Assembly: GCF_020829665.1 (NCBI RefSeq)
Contig: NZ_JAIVFT010000001.1
Span: forward strand, 186,001 to 250,000
Direction: 5' to 3'
From: Nostoc sp. CHAB 5824
Lineage (GTDB): Bacteria > Cyanobacteriota > Cyanobacteriia > Cyanobacteriales > Nostocaceae
DNA length: 64,000 bases
In this document: piece after piece, positions 28,384 to 38,210 of the stretch
How positions within the stretch are numbered: the stretch's first letter is position 1
Layout of the letters: the number at the start of each line of letters is the position of its first letter
Notes under the pieces: model-generated
Told to the model about the DNA's origin: nothing
Seen by the model: only the letters and a program-made list of their open reading frames with translations
The model's database searches: none
Position numbers and translations under genes: made by a program

Positions 28384-29031
28384 ATGACTAATAAAATTAA
28401 TGGCTCAGACACTTTCTCTTCTTTGCCATATAATGTAGATTTAGAGTTATTAGAAGCGTTACTAGAACCAGACGATGCTACCTATCCCTGGAATCCAGGT
28501 GATGAAGAGTCAGAAGCTTATTTTCACGAATTAGAACAACAGTTCGGAATGCAAGATTTGCTTGAGGAAGAACTGACAACGCGATCGCAAGATTTTTATA
28601 GCCATCTAGATACACTTTGGTCTAGTATTTCCCTGGCGTCAAGCTCTAATCACAATCCGCAACAAGCATTAGTGCAAAATCTTCAAGAAACATTACGTGC
28701 TACTTTTGCCGCTTGTGTTCCCCAAGCATTGCTCAACACCATCGCCACCAAAGCTGCTGAAATTCTTGCTGCCCAGCAATCAATCGGTGAACAACTGGTT
28801 GAGTGTGTTCAGACAGTACTACCAAATTGGGGAACAGAGGATCTGTTAGTTTTGGCTCGTCCTTTTGCTTACGCTATGCGAAGTAGCGAATCGCAAGACG
28901 CGGCATCTGCAATCAGTAATCTTCAAAATAGGGAGTGGACAGCTTTATCAGAAGTAGAGAAAGCAAAGGTTAGTTTAGCGATCGCTTCCTATGCTTTCAA
29001 TGAAATCAACAAGTCTCAGTCTGAAGCATAA
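28384..29031 (+). CDS. Acidic protein of unknown function in the PP2C/CHAT cluster
   Basis: The 215-residue protein has a very acidic N-terminal part (LEALLEPDDATYPWNPGDEE) and a helical remainder with Ala/Leu-rich segments (LLNTIATKAAEILAAQQSIG). I recognise no domain. It follows the CHAT-FHA gene by 146 bases on the same strand and may be a substrate or regulator of it. A repeat-like stretch (YAMRSSESQDAAS) may derive from an inserted palindrome. Confidence 0.65.
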   Translation: MTNKINGSDTFSSLPYNVDLELLEALLEPDDATYPWNPGDEESEAYFHELEQQFGMQDLLEEELTTRSQDFYSHLDTLWSSISLASSSNHNPQQALVQNLQETLRATFAACVPQALLNTIATKAAEILAAQQSIGEQLVECVQTVLPNWGTEDLLVLARPFAYAMRSSESQDAASAISNLQNREWTALSEVEKAKVSLAIASYAFNEINKSQSEA

Positions 29032-29253
29032 CTTGAGTCAACTGTCTTTCTTTTCTGCATAAATTCCAACGGCAGGCACATTTATCTGCTGATAACGCTT
29101 GTGCTGCGGTTTTAAGCATCCACTAATTTTCAATTTCTTTGTGTAGTGGGCCTTAGATAACATTTAAGCTAATTGTCAAATTAGGCCATCTATCCAAAGA
29201 TATAAATATTCAAAAGTCAAGAGTTATTTTCCTCGTCTTCCCCTTTCCATCTT

Positions 29254-30636
29254 TTATTTTGGGCCAAGAAATCGGGTAGCAAAATTTTGCGATCGCGTCG
29301 GTGACAGCGCCCGTGCTTTAAGAATTGCCGCCATCAGAAAGGCGTAAGATAACACCCCAACAACTACCAACAGTAAGGCATTGATTGAGCCTGTAGCATT
29401 CCACAAAGCATGGAGAGCAGAGGCACTAAGATAACCAATAGAAAGAATTTGCCAACTTCTACTGGGTTTGAGAACAGCCAGCCCGATAAAATAGCCCAGG
29501 TAGCCGCTATAAGCCATGTGTCCGGCTACAGAGCCTAAAATTCGCGGAATTAGCAGTTGTAAACCCGCCAGTTGACCAGCAGCGCCTATACCCACCTGTT
29601 GCGTGACATTTTGAGTGATATCTGGCACGTATTGACCGAGAGTTTCCAATAGAGTGAAGCCCACAGCAGAAGCCGTTCCCAGGAGAATACCATCTAGAGG
29701 CTCCAAGACCCCAATACGTTCTCGCCAAGGTGAAGGTAATCCACTGCCGATAAAATATGCGCCAATTACAGGCAATGCCTTGAGTAGTTCCTCCATCAAT
29801 CCAGCACCAAAAAACATCCGTACCAGCAACTCTGTGAAGGTAATAGATTCTTGGGGTGAGGGTAAGTTTCCAGGTAGGACGGTGCGAAACACGAAGATAA
29901 ATAGATCCAAGACTGGACTGAGCAAAATCAGCGTTGTACTCAATGCCGCAGCCATTAGCACCCACCAAGGCTTCTGTTTACCGCAAAGTTGGTAAACAAA
30001 ATAGTAGGCAGCGAAGGCGATGTAAGTTGCTACAATAACTTGATTAGCTTGGGGCTGACCAACTGTAGCAAACATTAACACTACAAAAATTACGGTCAGT
30101 ATTCCTGGTACAAGATAAGCTTTACTAGTTAAATCTTTACCAGTAGAAATAATCGGAAAAAGCTGGGTGAAGCTAACAGAATCTGGCTGCTTTAATTGCG
30201 TGTGGCTGTGGTAATTTGTCGCCGAAGGTAATGGGGTAACTTGGTTAACTGTGGTAGCTGGGGTGAGTGAGGTAAACTCGTACTCAAAAACGTATTGTGG
30301 GCCATCAGCACCTAGAGAAATGCGATCGCCTGGGTGCAATTCCTGACATTCATACAAGCGTTGTCCATTCAAATAAGTGCCGTTAGCACTATTCAAATCA
30401 CAAAGCACCCAGCTGAATTTGCTATCTGGGGATAGAGATAGAGGGCGAACCACTGCATGACGACGAGATACCATTCGGTACATCATGGCATCCAAGACAA
30501 CTTGGCAGCTGGGGTCGCGTCCAATTACCATCTCTTTACTGGGGGGCAGCGAGTAGCGAGATTCTGATCCGAAAGCTGCCCCATTACCAGACACTAGCCG
30601 CAGAAATGCATTATGTCTTGCGTGTTTGCCTGTCAT
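29254..30636 (-). CDS. FHA-domain PrsW-family intramembrane protease
   Basis: The 460-residue protein has an N-terminal FHA domain (about 25-120: MVIGRDPSCQVVLDAMMYRM, VSRRHAVV, LNSANGTYLNG). From about residue 190 a polytopic region carries PrsW motifs: MEELLKALPV (Glu pair near 281), GFTLLETLG, GSVAGHMAYSG and ALHALWNATG (metal-ligand His near 373 and 410). PrsW proteases cut membrane proteins. It is convergent with the PP2C/CHAT-FHA genes, so two FHA readers surround one phosphatase. Confidence 0.85.
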   Translation of the reverse strand: MTGKHARHNAFLRLVSGNGAAFGSESRYSLPPSKEMVIGRDPSCQVVLDAMMYRMVSRRHAVVRPLSLSPDSKFSWVLCDLNSANGTYLNGQRLYECQELHPGDRISLGADGPQYVFEYEFTSLTPATTVNQVTPLPSATNYHSHTQLKQPDSVSFTQLFPIISTGKDLTSKAYLVPGILTVIFVVLMFATVGQPQANQVIVATYIAFAAYYFVYQLCGKQKPWWVLMAAALSTTLILLSPVLDLFIFVFRTVLPGNLPSPQESITFTELLVRMFFGAGLMEELLKALPVIGAYFIGSGLPSPWRERIGVLEPLDGILLGTASAVGFTLLETLGQYVPDITQNVTQQVGIGAAGQLAGLQLLIPRILGSVAGHMAYSGYLGYFIGLAVLKPSRSWQILSIGYLSASALHALWNATGSINALLLVVVGVLSYAFLMAAILKARALSPTRSQNFATRFLGPK

Positions 30637-31517
30637 CGATAAGAAGTGCGTTTCTAAACTAATTCTTCACATAATTTGGCAGCAGGACTAACCTTAGCCA
30701 CATTAACAGCAGCATTGCTAAATCCACTATAGCTTCACTTACTGCTAAGAAATTTAAAATTCTAGATGCAAAATTTCAAATTGTTTTACCTAATGTGAAT
30801 AAGTATTTCATTTACTGAGAGTTTGTCCTAAACCTGGATTGTTAGGCGGATAAATCAGATTGTATCGGTGGTGTACTCTTGACCTCCTAGTTACAACTTA
30901 AACCTACGGCAATTTATCAAAATAGTAGTTTTTAGTGCATTTAGTTTTATTCCAAAAATATATAAATAATTTTCAGTGCTCTGTTGTGAGCCAGTATTGT
31001 CTTCTCCCTTTGGGAGAAAGGAAGACGCCTGCCGTAGGATGCCCGTAGGGGTACGGGCATCTTGCTACGCGTAGCGTCTCCTTTAGGAAAAGGGCTGTAG
31101 GGCGAACGAACACCACCTGGAAAATCGGTTGTTTTTGCCACTGATAATTGACTAATAAGCTGTCGCGCATTTAACTTGCACATCTTTTCGTGTTGGCTGT
31201 TGACTGTTTACAGTTGACAGTTAACCGTCAGCGGTCAACGAACTTAGGAAGTGACTGTATAATTTAAAAGCGTAATAGCTTATCAATTCTCCATGAAGAT
31301 GCAATGCACTTAATCTTGAAAAACGAACCGCCATCTCTACGAGAGGCTTCCGCCAACGCGTAGCGTCTCGTTAGAGAAGAACGCCAAGAACGCCAAGGAA
31401 GAGAGAGGTAATCATTTAGTGCAAGCTTATAGAGAATTGGTATAAGCCCCTTCGGAGCAACCAGTAGGGAAAGAAACTGCCCCGAAGATTGAACTAAAAT
31501 ATCTCCGGTATCTTGCC
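30637..31517. other. Intergenic region with dispersed Nostoc repeats
   Basis: These 881 bases hold no convincing gene. Repeat pieces include TACGCGTAGCGTCTC-type sequence at about 31060-31083 and 31360-31370, and AACGCCAAGAACGCCAAGGA near 31380-31400. Small frames here read across these repeats and look non-coding. Confidence 0.55.
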
Positions 31518-32120
31518 TCAAACAACTGTAGCCAGTTCTGGGTGTTCAATCTTAGTTCCAAGTACTGTGAGGAATTCTGCCAACCAATGGGGGTGAGCAG
31601 GCCAAGCTGGCGCTGTCACCAAGTTTCCATCAACTACTGCCTCATTAACAGGGATATTGACATAAATCCCTCCAGCACTCTTGACATCTGGGCTACAAGC
31701 AGGGTAACCCGTACATCTTTTGCCTTGCAGTACATCAGCAGCTGCTAATAATTGCAAGCCGTGGCAGATGGCAGCAATCGGTTTATTCGTTTGGGCAAAG
31801 TGACGGGTGATTTCTAGCACCTGCTGATTCAGACGGATATATTCTGGCGCCCGTCCTCCGGGAATAACTAAGGCATCGTAGGTTGCGGCTTCGATTTCTG
31901 CAAACGTAGCATTTAAAGTGAAGTTGTGACCGGGTTTTTCGCTGTAAGTCTGGTCTCCTTCAAAGTCGTGAATTGCTGTCCGTACCTTGTCGCCAGCTTT
32001 TTTGTCTGGGCAAACTGCATGGACAATGTGTCCCACCATTTGCAACGCCTGGAAAGGAACCATCACTTCATAGTCTTCTACATAGTCCCCAATAAGCATC
32101 AAAAGTTTCTTTGCAGCCAT
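31518..32120 (-). CDS. DJ-1/PfpI family protein
   Basis: The 200-residue protein has the DJ-1/PfpI fold, with Glu15 in [20 protein letters not shown] and the nucleophile elbow AAICHG (Cys119-His120). Members act as proteases, glyoxalases or redox chaperones; this length and the CHG elbow fit the PfpI/YhbO-like branch. It stands alone on the minus strand, next to the nitrate region without a clear link. Confidence 0.9.
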   Translation of the reverse strand: MAAKKLLMLIGDYVEDYEVMVPFQALQMVGHIVHAVCPDKKAGDKVRTAIHDFEGDQTYSEKPGHNFTLNATFAEIEAATYDALVIPGGRAPEYIRLNQQVLEITRHFAQTNKPIAAICHGLQLLAAADVLQGKRCTGYPACSPDVKSAGGIYVNIPVNEAVVDGNLVTAPAWPAHPHWLAEFLTVLGTKIEHPELATVV

Positions 32121-32391
32121 ATTTTTTTCCTTTGGCTATTACTCAATAGTCAATAGTTGTTTATAAAGTAAATATTAATTTAGAGTCAGCGACGTTAGGC
32201 GTTAGCCTATATGCAAATTTTTGATACATTAGACCTCTTGCACAACTATTTTTGCACTCTTGGGGAAAGGGGTGCATGGTAATTCTATCGCCGCTTTCCC
32301 CCTTACCCTACAACTGCTAGAAGTCTATTACATCACTAACTGGGGTGTAATGCAGCCTACAGATTTTTTCTGTTAGATGACTATTGCCTAA

Positions 32392-32844
32392 TTAAAGCAG
32401 ATGAAATTCTGCGATCGCTCTTTTAAAGTTTTTATTTTCATGTCCTGGGCGGCTGAGTTTAATCAAGGCAAAACGCTGTAATGGTGTTAAAGCTGCCCAA
32501 TCTTGCTGTATCAGGGTTACACCTATTTCTTGAGCTTTTTCCTGAAGGCTAGGTGGTACAGTCGCAGAGTCTAGCCATGCAGGATGAGGCTCGATGGGCA
32601 ATTTTGTAGCTGGTATACCCGTGCGTTGTAGAATTAATTGCTGGATATGCTCGCCGTAAGACTGAATTTCCGTTTCTGTAGTGCAAGGTAATTCGACTAA
32701 AGCTTGACGCTCGGCTGTAGTCATTTGATTCCAATCAGACAATTTTAGCTTGATGCCACAAGTATCTAAATTGCAACGCACCTGCATGGGGATACAACGC
32801 AGGGAATCAACAAAGTCTGCTTCAAATTCAAAGAAATCTGTCAT
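32392..32844 (-). CDS. narM: Nitrate reductase-associated protein NarM
   Basis: The protein has about 150 residues from the ATG at 32844 (MTDFFEFEADFVDSLRCIPM); an upstream TTG would add six residues. It matches the nitrate reductase-associated family, including cyanobacterial NarM, which is required for active NarB in Synechococcus. Typical stretches are VRCNLDTCGIKLKLSDWNQM, HPAWLDS and LTPLQRFALIKLSRPGHENK. It lies near narB, separated by a PsiE-like gene, which supports the call. Confidence 0.85.
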   Translation of the reverse strand: MTDFFEFEADFVDSLRCIPMQVRCNLDTCGIKLKLSDWNQMTTAERQALVELPCTTETEIQSYGEHIQQLILQRTGIPATKLPIEPHPAWLDSATVPPSLQEKAQEIGVTLIQQDWAALTPLQRFALIKLSRPGHENKNFKRAIAEFHLL

Positions 32845-33090
32845 AAGATATTTAAAATTCAAACATTCAAAATTAAGGATTTTTAACTATCAATATTTTT
32901 TTATATCTTAAGTTACATAAATTAGGAATTAAAACCAAGATTTAACTACCGATCGCACATTAATCATTTGTCTAAAATAGAGTTTAGGCTGCTCTTAAGT
33001 ATTAAGTATACTATATTATCTACAAAGAGTTTAGACTAACCTAATTTTAATGAAAATATTGCCAAACAAAAGCTTTTTTCGCCTTTATTT

Positions 33091-33558
33091 TTAACGGGTA
33101 TTTTGGGAATTACTAAGACGAATTATCAAATAACTAATTGACAAGGCGAGAATAGCAATTCCTAAACCAATTATATCAATACCTCCAACTTTTTCTAAGT
33201 CAAGAATAATAATTTTTCTAGCGACAGCAATTAAAGATGTAACAATAACTAATTCAACTTGAAAAACGTGTTTTCGCAAATATGCTGTGATATTTTCTAA
33301 AATTTCTAAAGCAATTAAAATATTCAAAAATAGCCCAAATATTTTGTACAGGGTTGTGTTAAACTTCGCATAAGGCGCTGTAAATAACTCTTTAAGAATA
33401 AATACTCCTAAATCCCCGATCGCTACCAAAATCACGACCACCATAAAAATAGATAGAACTTTAGAAACTAGCACTTCTATGTTTTCAATGATGTGCATGA
33501 AGTTCTCGTCTCTAGTAGCTCCTAGAATTTCCCTCAGTAACTTTCTCATATACTGCAC
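33091..33558 (-). CDS. PsiE-like membrane protein
   Basis: The 155-residue protein has about four hydrophobic spans (IFMVVVILVAIGDLGVFIL, LFLNILIALEILENI, VTSLIAVARKIIILD, IIGLGIAILALSISYLII), matching the phosphate-starvation-inducible PsiE family of unknown function. It sits between narM and narB on the same strand, but a 273-base gap before it argues for its own promoter. Confidence 0.75.
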   Translation of the reverse strand: MQYMRKLLREILGATRDENFMHIIENIEVLVSKVLSIFMVVVILVAIGDLGVFILKELFTAPYAKFNTTLYKIFGLFLNILIALEILENITAYLRKHVFQVELVIVTSLIAVARKIIILDLEKVGGIDIIGLGIAILALSISYLIIRLSNSQNTR

Positions 33559-33831
33559 CCTATTTTTAAATAAAATAAAATCCCATAGATAAATCTAGAG
33601 GATTAAAAAAAGATGATTTGTAATACTATCTGATTTTTATTCTTTACCATAGCTTAACTCGGCGCTAGTCAAACTTTTGGTTACTATAAATTTAACCTCT
33701 TTAAATATGGTAATTGGTATGGGTCAATAGTAGAGAGCCATAAAAAATGATAATCACTATTGGCTATTGATTATTGACTAAATTACCTATAGGTGATTAT
33801 TAATTAGCTCTTGAGAAGTACAGGTAGGAGC

Positions 33832-36027
33832 TTACCATTGTGAGGACTGGAGTTGATAATCTTTGACTGTAACTTCCACAGAGATTGGTATCAGCTGCAC
33901 AGCACAGGCTTTTAATTCTGGTTGCAGTGAATCGGGACAAGATTCTGGATGGGTGAGGGCGTTAGCTTCGGCATTATCTGCCCACAGTGAACCCCAGTGC
34001 ATGGGGACAAAAACTGCACCAGGCGCGATCGCCTTTGTCACCTTTGCTGGAAACTTAGCTTTACCCCGACGCGATCGCACTTCTACATACATAGTATCTG
34101 CAATACCCAACCGAGCAGCATCACGGGGATGAATTTCAATAAACGGTTCGGGATGCATTTTGCAAATTTTTTCAATCCGACCGGTGCGTGTCTGCGTGTG
34201 CCAGTGTCCGTAAAGTCTTCCAGTAGTTAGCACAAAAGGATAATCTGGGTCTGGTGGTTCTGCCAATCCCTTTGAGTAATATGCTCCAAATCGAGCGCGT
34301 CCATCAGGGGTGTGGAAGCGCAAATCAGTATATAAGCGCTTTCGAGAGGTTTCTTTGCCTGCTCCCCTGCTTTCTTGGGGATGGGGCCATTGAGTTGGGC
34401 CTTGTGCTTGTAATTGCGCGTGGCTGATACCCGTCATATCGCAGGGGCGAGTTTTGGTTAATTGCACGAATTCAGCATAAACTTCAGCAGAGTTAGTAAA
34501 GGCAAACTCTTTTTCAAAACCTAATCTACGTCCAACTTCAGCAAAAATTTCCCAATCTGCTTTAGCTTCTCTTGGCGGTTGGCGAAATGCTTGACACAGA
34601 GTTACCACCCGTTCGGAGTTTGTCATCACACCAGTTTTTTCACCCCACTGGGCTGCTGGTAGCAGAACATGAGCGTAAGCAGAGGTTTCTGTAGGATAAT
34701 ATGCGTCTTGGTAAATAGTGAAAGGCGATCGCAATAATGCCTTCTTCGTCCGCTCCAAATCTGGCATACTCACAGCTGGGTTGGTAGCTGCAATCCACAG
34801 TAACTCTACAGCGCCATTTTCCAAGCCAGTAATCATGTCCCAAACAGTCAAACCAGGATTGGGCGAAATCTGTCCTGGCTTGAGTCCCCAAAACTCCTCA
34901 ACTTCTGCGCGGTGCTGGGGATTTTTTACCACTCGATACCCCGGTAATAAATGCGCCAAACCTCCGGCTTCCCGTCCTCCCATTGCGTTTGGCTGACCAG
35001 TGAGGGAAAAAGGGCCAGCCCCAGGTTTGCCAATCTGTCCAGTCATCAGGTGCAGGTTAATGATAGTTCTTACCTTAGCCGTCCCTTCTGACGATTGATT
35101 CACACCCATTGACCACAAAGACAATACCCGTTGTGATTCACCCCAATACCGAGCTGCTGTTTCTAAATCTTCAATGCTGATTCCACATTGACGAGCCACC
35201 ACCTCTGGCGGATAATGCCGAATCACCTCGGCGTAAGCGGGAAAGTTGCTGGTGCAGTCGTCCATGAACATCGTATCGATGTAGTTCCAGCGCATCAACA
35301 AGTGGGCGATGCCGTTTAACAAGTCGATATCTGTACCAGGACGAATCGCTAAATGCAAATCAGCGGCTTCTGCGGTTGGTGTGCGACGGGGATCAACCAC
35401 AATCATTTTGACTTTGCGGTTCTTTTTGTGATACTTCTCCAGTCGATTGAAAACGATGGGGTGACATTCGGCTGTATTAGTACCAATTAGAAATGCACAG
35501 TCGGTTAGCTCTAGGTCTTCGTAACAGCAGGGCGGGCCATCTGAGCCAAAGCTTTGAATGTAGCCAGACACCGCACTAGACATACATAAGCGAGAGTTGG
35601 CATCAAAATTATTAGTACCCAGACAGCCTTTCATCAGTTTCTGGGCTATGTAATAATCCTCAGTTTGAAACTGGCCAGAACCATACATACATAAGGCTTC
35701 TGGGCCTTGGGTGAAGCGTACTGTTTGAATGCGCTGCGTGATTATATTAAAAGCTTCATCCCAACTAACCCGGCGAAACTCTTGATCTAAGGAGTCTCGC
35801 ACCATTGGGTAATGTAATCGATTTTTATCTAAAGATTCCGCGATCGTAGCACCTTTAACGCAAACCATACCCTGGCTAGATGGATGAGCTTTATCGCCCC
35901 GCACCCGCCAAATGGGATTACCTTGGCTATCTCGATTAGTTGCTTTGTTATGTTGGGCTGGCGGTGAAACTTCTAAACCACAGCCAACACCACAGTAAGG
36001 ACAAAGGGTTTTGGTAAATTCACTCAT
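33832..36027 (-). CDS. narB: Ferredoxin-dependent assimilatory nitrate reductase
   Basis: The 731-residue molybdopterin oxidoreductase starts with the 4Fe-4S motif [13 protein letters not shown]. It has molybdopterin-binding stretches ([37 protein letters not shown]) and a C-terminal molydopterin-dinucleotide-binding domain ([16 protein letters not shown]). It reduces nitrate to nitrite with ferredoxin. It lies downstream of nirA and nrtP on one strand, the order of nirA-nrtP-narB operons in Nostoc. The 512-base gap to nrtP, with a minisatellite, is unusual. Confidence 0.95.
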   Translation of the reverse strand: MSEFTKTLCPYCGVGCGLEVSPPAQHNKATNRDSQGNPIWRVRGDKAHPSSQGMVCVKGATIAESLDKNRLHYPMVRDSLDQEFRRVSWDEAFNIITQRIQTVRFTQGPEALCMYGSGQFQTEDYYIAQKLMKGCLGTNNFDANSRLCMSSAVSGYIQSFGSDGPPCCYEDLELTDCAFLIGTNTAECHPIVFNRLEKYHKKNRKVKMIVVDPRRTPTAEAADLHLAIRPGTDIDLLNGIAHLLMRWNYIDTMFMDDCTSNFPAYAEVIRHYPPEVVARQCGISIEDLETAARYWGESQRVLSLWSMGVNQSSEGTAKVRTIINLHLMTGQIGKPGAGPFSLTGQPNAMGGREAGGLAHLLPGYRVVKNPQHRAEVEEFWGLKPGQISPNPGLTVWDMITGLENGAVELLWIAATNPAVSMPDLERTKKALLRSPFTIYQDAYYPTETSAYAHVLLPAAQWGEKTGVMTNSERVVTLCQAFRQPPREAKADWEIFAEVGRRLGFEKEFAFTNSAEVYAEFVQLTKTRPCDMTGISHAQLQAQGPTQWPHPQESRGAGKETSRKRLYTDLRFHTPDGRARFGAYYSKGLAEPPDPDYPFVLTTGRLYGHWHTQTRTGRIEKICKMHPEPFIEIHPRDAARLGIADTMYVEVRSRRGKAKFPAKVTKAIAPGAVFVPMHWGSLWADNAEANALTHPESCPDSLQPELKACAVQLIPISVEVTVKDYQLQSSQW

Positions 36028-36539
36028 GGCGGTTGTACCATTTTATTATTTGGATTGTGCAACCTCAAATGCAGCGCCAGCTTGGGGAATTTATATGTTG
36101 CACGCCAATCCTGGATAAAGATATCAATACGCTTGGGTTAAAGATATGTAAGTTGGGTTTTGTTTTGCTCATCCCAAAATTAAACGCTAATTGTTGAGTT
36201 TCCTTTCTTAACCCAACTTACGCAGTAGGAAGTTGGGTTAATTTTTACAGGTTTCGCATTAACATTGCAGGTCGATGCATTAACATTGCAGGTCGATGCA
36301 TTAACAATGCGGGTCGATGCATTAACATTGCGGGTTGATGCATTAACATTGCGGGTTGATGCATTAACAATGTAGGTCGATGCATTAACAATGCGGGTCG
36401 ATGCATTAACAATGCAGGTCAAGAAATACTTTAAATAAGTATGAGGTTCTTATTTTTGATTTCTGCAAGAGACTCCATGAGCGGCGCTCACAAGGAGGAA
36501 TGAAAATTTATTTTCCTATTCCTTATTTGCAAGGCAGGT
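36028..36539. other. narB-nrtP spacer with minisatellite and inverted repeats
   Basis: GTAAGTTGGGTT at about 36149-36160 is inverted at about 36210-36222 (AACCCAACTTAC) and followed by another AAGTTGGGTTAA. A 21-bp minisatellite fills 36256-36420. A minus-strand frame reads through it as seven-residue repeats (VNAST-type), but this is best explained by the repeat length being a multiple of three. Confidence 0.6.
36256..36420. repeat. 21-bp tandem repeat, about 7.9 copies
   Basis: The unit begins GCATTAACA, then (T/A)TG, then a variable YRGGT and ends CGAT or TGAT. Units start at 36256, 36277, 36298, 36319, 36340, 36361, 36382 and 36403, differing at few positions. It lies in the middle of the nirA-nrtP-narB transcription unit, downstream of nrtP. 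Confidence 0.9.
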
Positions 36540-38042
36540 TTATTCTTTGGCTAAAAAGGTAGGACTTTGAGTTGCCGTTTCTGGTAATTCACCTTCATAA
36601 GCAGCGGCAAAGGAACCTTTTGGTTCTTTGAGGAAGAACGCACACATAAAAGCACAGACTAAAGCAGCTATACCCATCGCGCTAAATAGTGTGGGAGCAT
36701 CGGTTAAGCTAAAAATCGTCAGGTAAACTACGCCGCCAAAATTACCGTAAGCTCCTACATTTCCAGCAATTTGTCCAGTGGCTTCCTTTTTAATTAGGGG
36801 TACGATGCTGTAGGTTGCACCGCAGCCAGCTTGGGCAAAGTAGGCGGCAAACATTGTAACTGCGATCGCTAGCGGAATCGGCCAGTTACCATTAATAAAA
36901 TGTGCAATTAAATAACTAAAACCAATACCTGCACTGATAATTGTCATTGTCCATTTACGGGAGCTAAATTTATCAGAAATTAAGCCACCACTGGGACGAG
37001 AAACCAAATTTAAGAATGGATAGGTAGCCGCAATCATTGCAGCAACAACATGCTCTAAAGCAAAAGTTTTTTCAAAGAATGCCGGGAGCATAGAAACAAC
37101 TGCTAGTTCGCTGCCAAAGTTAGTTATGTAAGTGAATTCTAGTAAAGCTACTTGACCAAATTGAAAGCGTTCAGATGGAGCGTAAGTTTTCTTACCAGTT
37201 AGAAGTTCTCGGTTTACCTGCCAAGCTTGGTAACTTTGGTAAGCAAACAATCCTGCTAATAGCAACCAAGCCAGATACATTTGGCTCAAAGTTAGAAAGT
37301 GAATATTCTTTTGTTCTAAGCGCCAAGCTAATAAACCTAGAGCGAAAATCAAACCAAAATTCGAGACAATCATCGCCCAGAAGCTTTTAATGCTAGTCAC
37401 TTCTAGAGAACCATTTTTCTTAGGTTTCTTGTAAACTTTGCCAGTAGGTGTATCTTGGACGCTGTTGTAATAAATTACGCCGTAAATGGCTGTAATGATC
37501 CCTGTAAGTGCGATCGCAAACCGCCAGTTAGAACCACCACCAGCGAAAAAGCTAGTAGAAACTGCAAGTATCGGCAAGGCAAACTCTGCGCCAAAAGCTC
37601 CAAAGTTGCCCCAACCGCCATAAATGCCTTGGGCAATTCCCATCTCCTTTGGCTGGAACCATTCCCCTACCATGCGGATACCGACGACAAACCCAGATCC
37701 GACAATTCCCATCAACAAACGACTGATGACTAGTTGATTAAAATCTTGCGCTAGTGCTGTCGCCAAACAAGGAACTACTGCAAACATCAGCAGTATTGAA
37801 TAGGTGATTCTGGGGCCAAAACGATCCAGAAGCATCCCAATAATTAGCCGTGCAGGGATTGTGAGGGCAAGGTTACAGATGCCCAAAGTTTTGATTTGCT
37901 CTGGTGCTAAACTTAGCTCTTTGCCAATGGTTGTAGCGAAGGGAGCAAAGTTAAACCAACAGACAAAGGTAAGAAAGAAAGCAAACCAAGTTTGATGTAA
38001 GATGCGGTAGCGATCGCTAAATGAAAATAATTGTTTAAGCAT
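36540..38042 (-). CDS. nrtP: Nitrate/nitrite permease NrtP (MFS)
   Basis: The protein has about 500 residues from the ATG at 38042 (MLKQLFSFSDRYRILHQTWF); a start at 38090 would add 16 unlikely residues. It is a 12-span major facilitator with nitrate-porter signatures (GIYGGWGNFGAFGAEFALPI and NVGAYGNFGGVVYL). N. punctiforme and some marine strains use NrtP where Anabaena 7120 uses the ABC transporter NrtABCD. It lies between nirA and narB. Confidence 0.93.
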   Translation of the reverse strand: MLKQLFSFSDRYRILHQTWFAFFLTFVCWFNFAPFATTIGKELSLAPEQIKTLGICNLALTIPARLIIGMLLDRFGPRITYSILLMFAVVPCLATALAQDFNQLVISRLLMGIVGSGFVVGIRMVGEWFQPKEMGIAQGIYGGWGNFGAFGAEFALPILAVSTSFFAGGGSNWRFAIALTGIITAIYGVIYYNSVQDTPTGKVYKKPKKNGSLEVTSIKSFWAMIVSNFGLIFALGLLAWRLEQKNIHFLTLSQMYLAWLLLAGLFAYQSYQAWQVNRELLTGKKTYAPSERFQFGQVALLEFTYITNFGSELAVVSMLPAFFEKTFALEHVVAAMIAATYPFLNLVSRPSGGLISDKFSSRKWTMTIISAGIGFSYLIAHFINGNWPIPLAIAVTMFAAYFAQAGCGATYSIVPLIKKEATGQIAGNVGAYGNFGGVVYLTIFSLTDAPTLFSAMGIAALVCAFMCAFFLKEPKGSFAAAYEGELPETATQSPTFLAKE

Positions 38043-38210
38043 TCCAATCTTTCTAATTTGAAGAGGACACAGAGAAAAAGGGCGTTGCAAAAGGCAGGGG
38101 AGGCAGAGGGAGCTGGCGTTGCAGGGGGGGAATGAAAGGAAGTTGCTAAATCATCCCGCAAATATGCAATGCCAGAAAAAGGTGTTTGATTAGTTGTTCA
38201 GCAGCAGTGG

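Noticed and set aside
31264-31521. Minus-strand 85-codon frame
   Set aside because: It is built from dispersed repeat sequence and overlaps the DJ-1 gene end.
36180-36422. Minus-strand frame coding seven-residue VNAST repeats
   Set aside because: The 21-bp minisatellite keeps several frames open on both strands; no start context or family supports coding.
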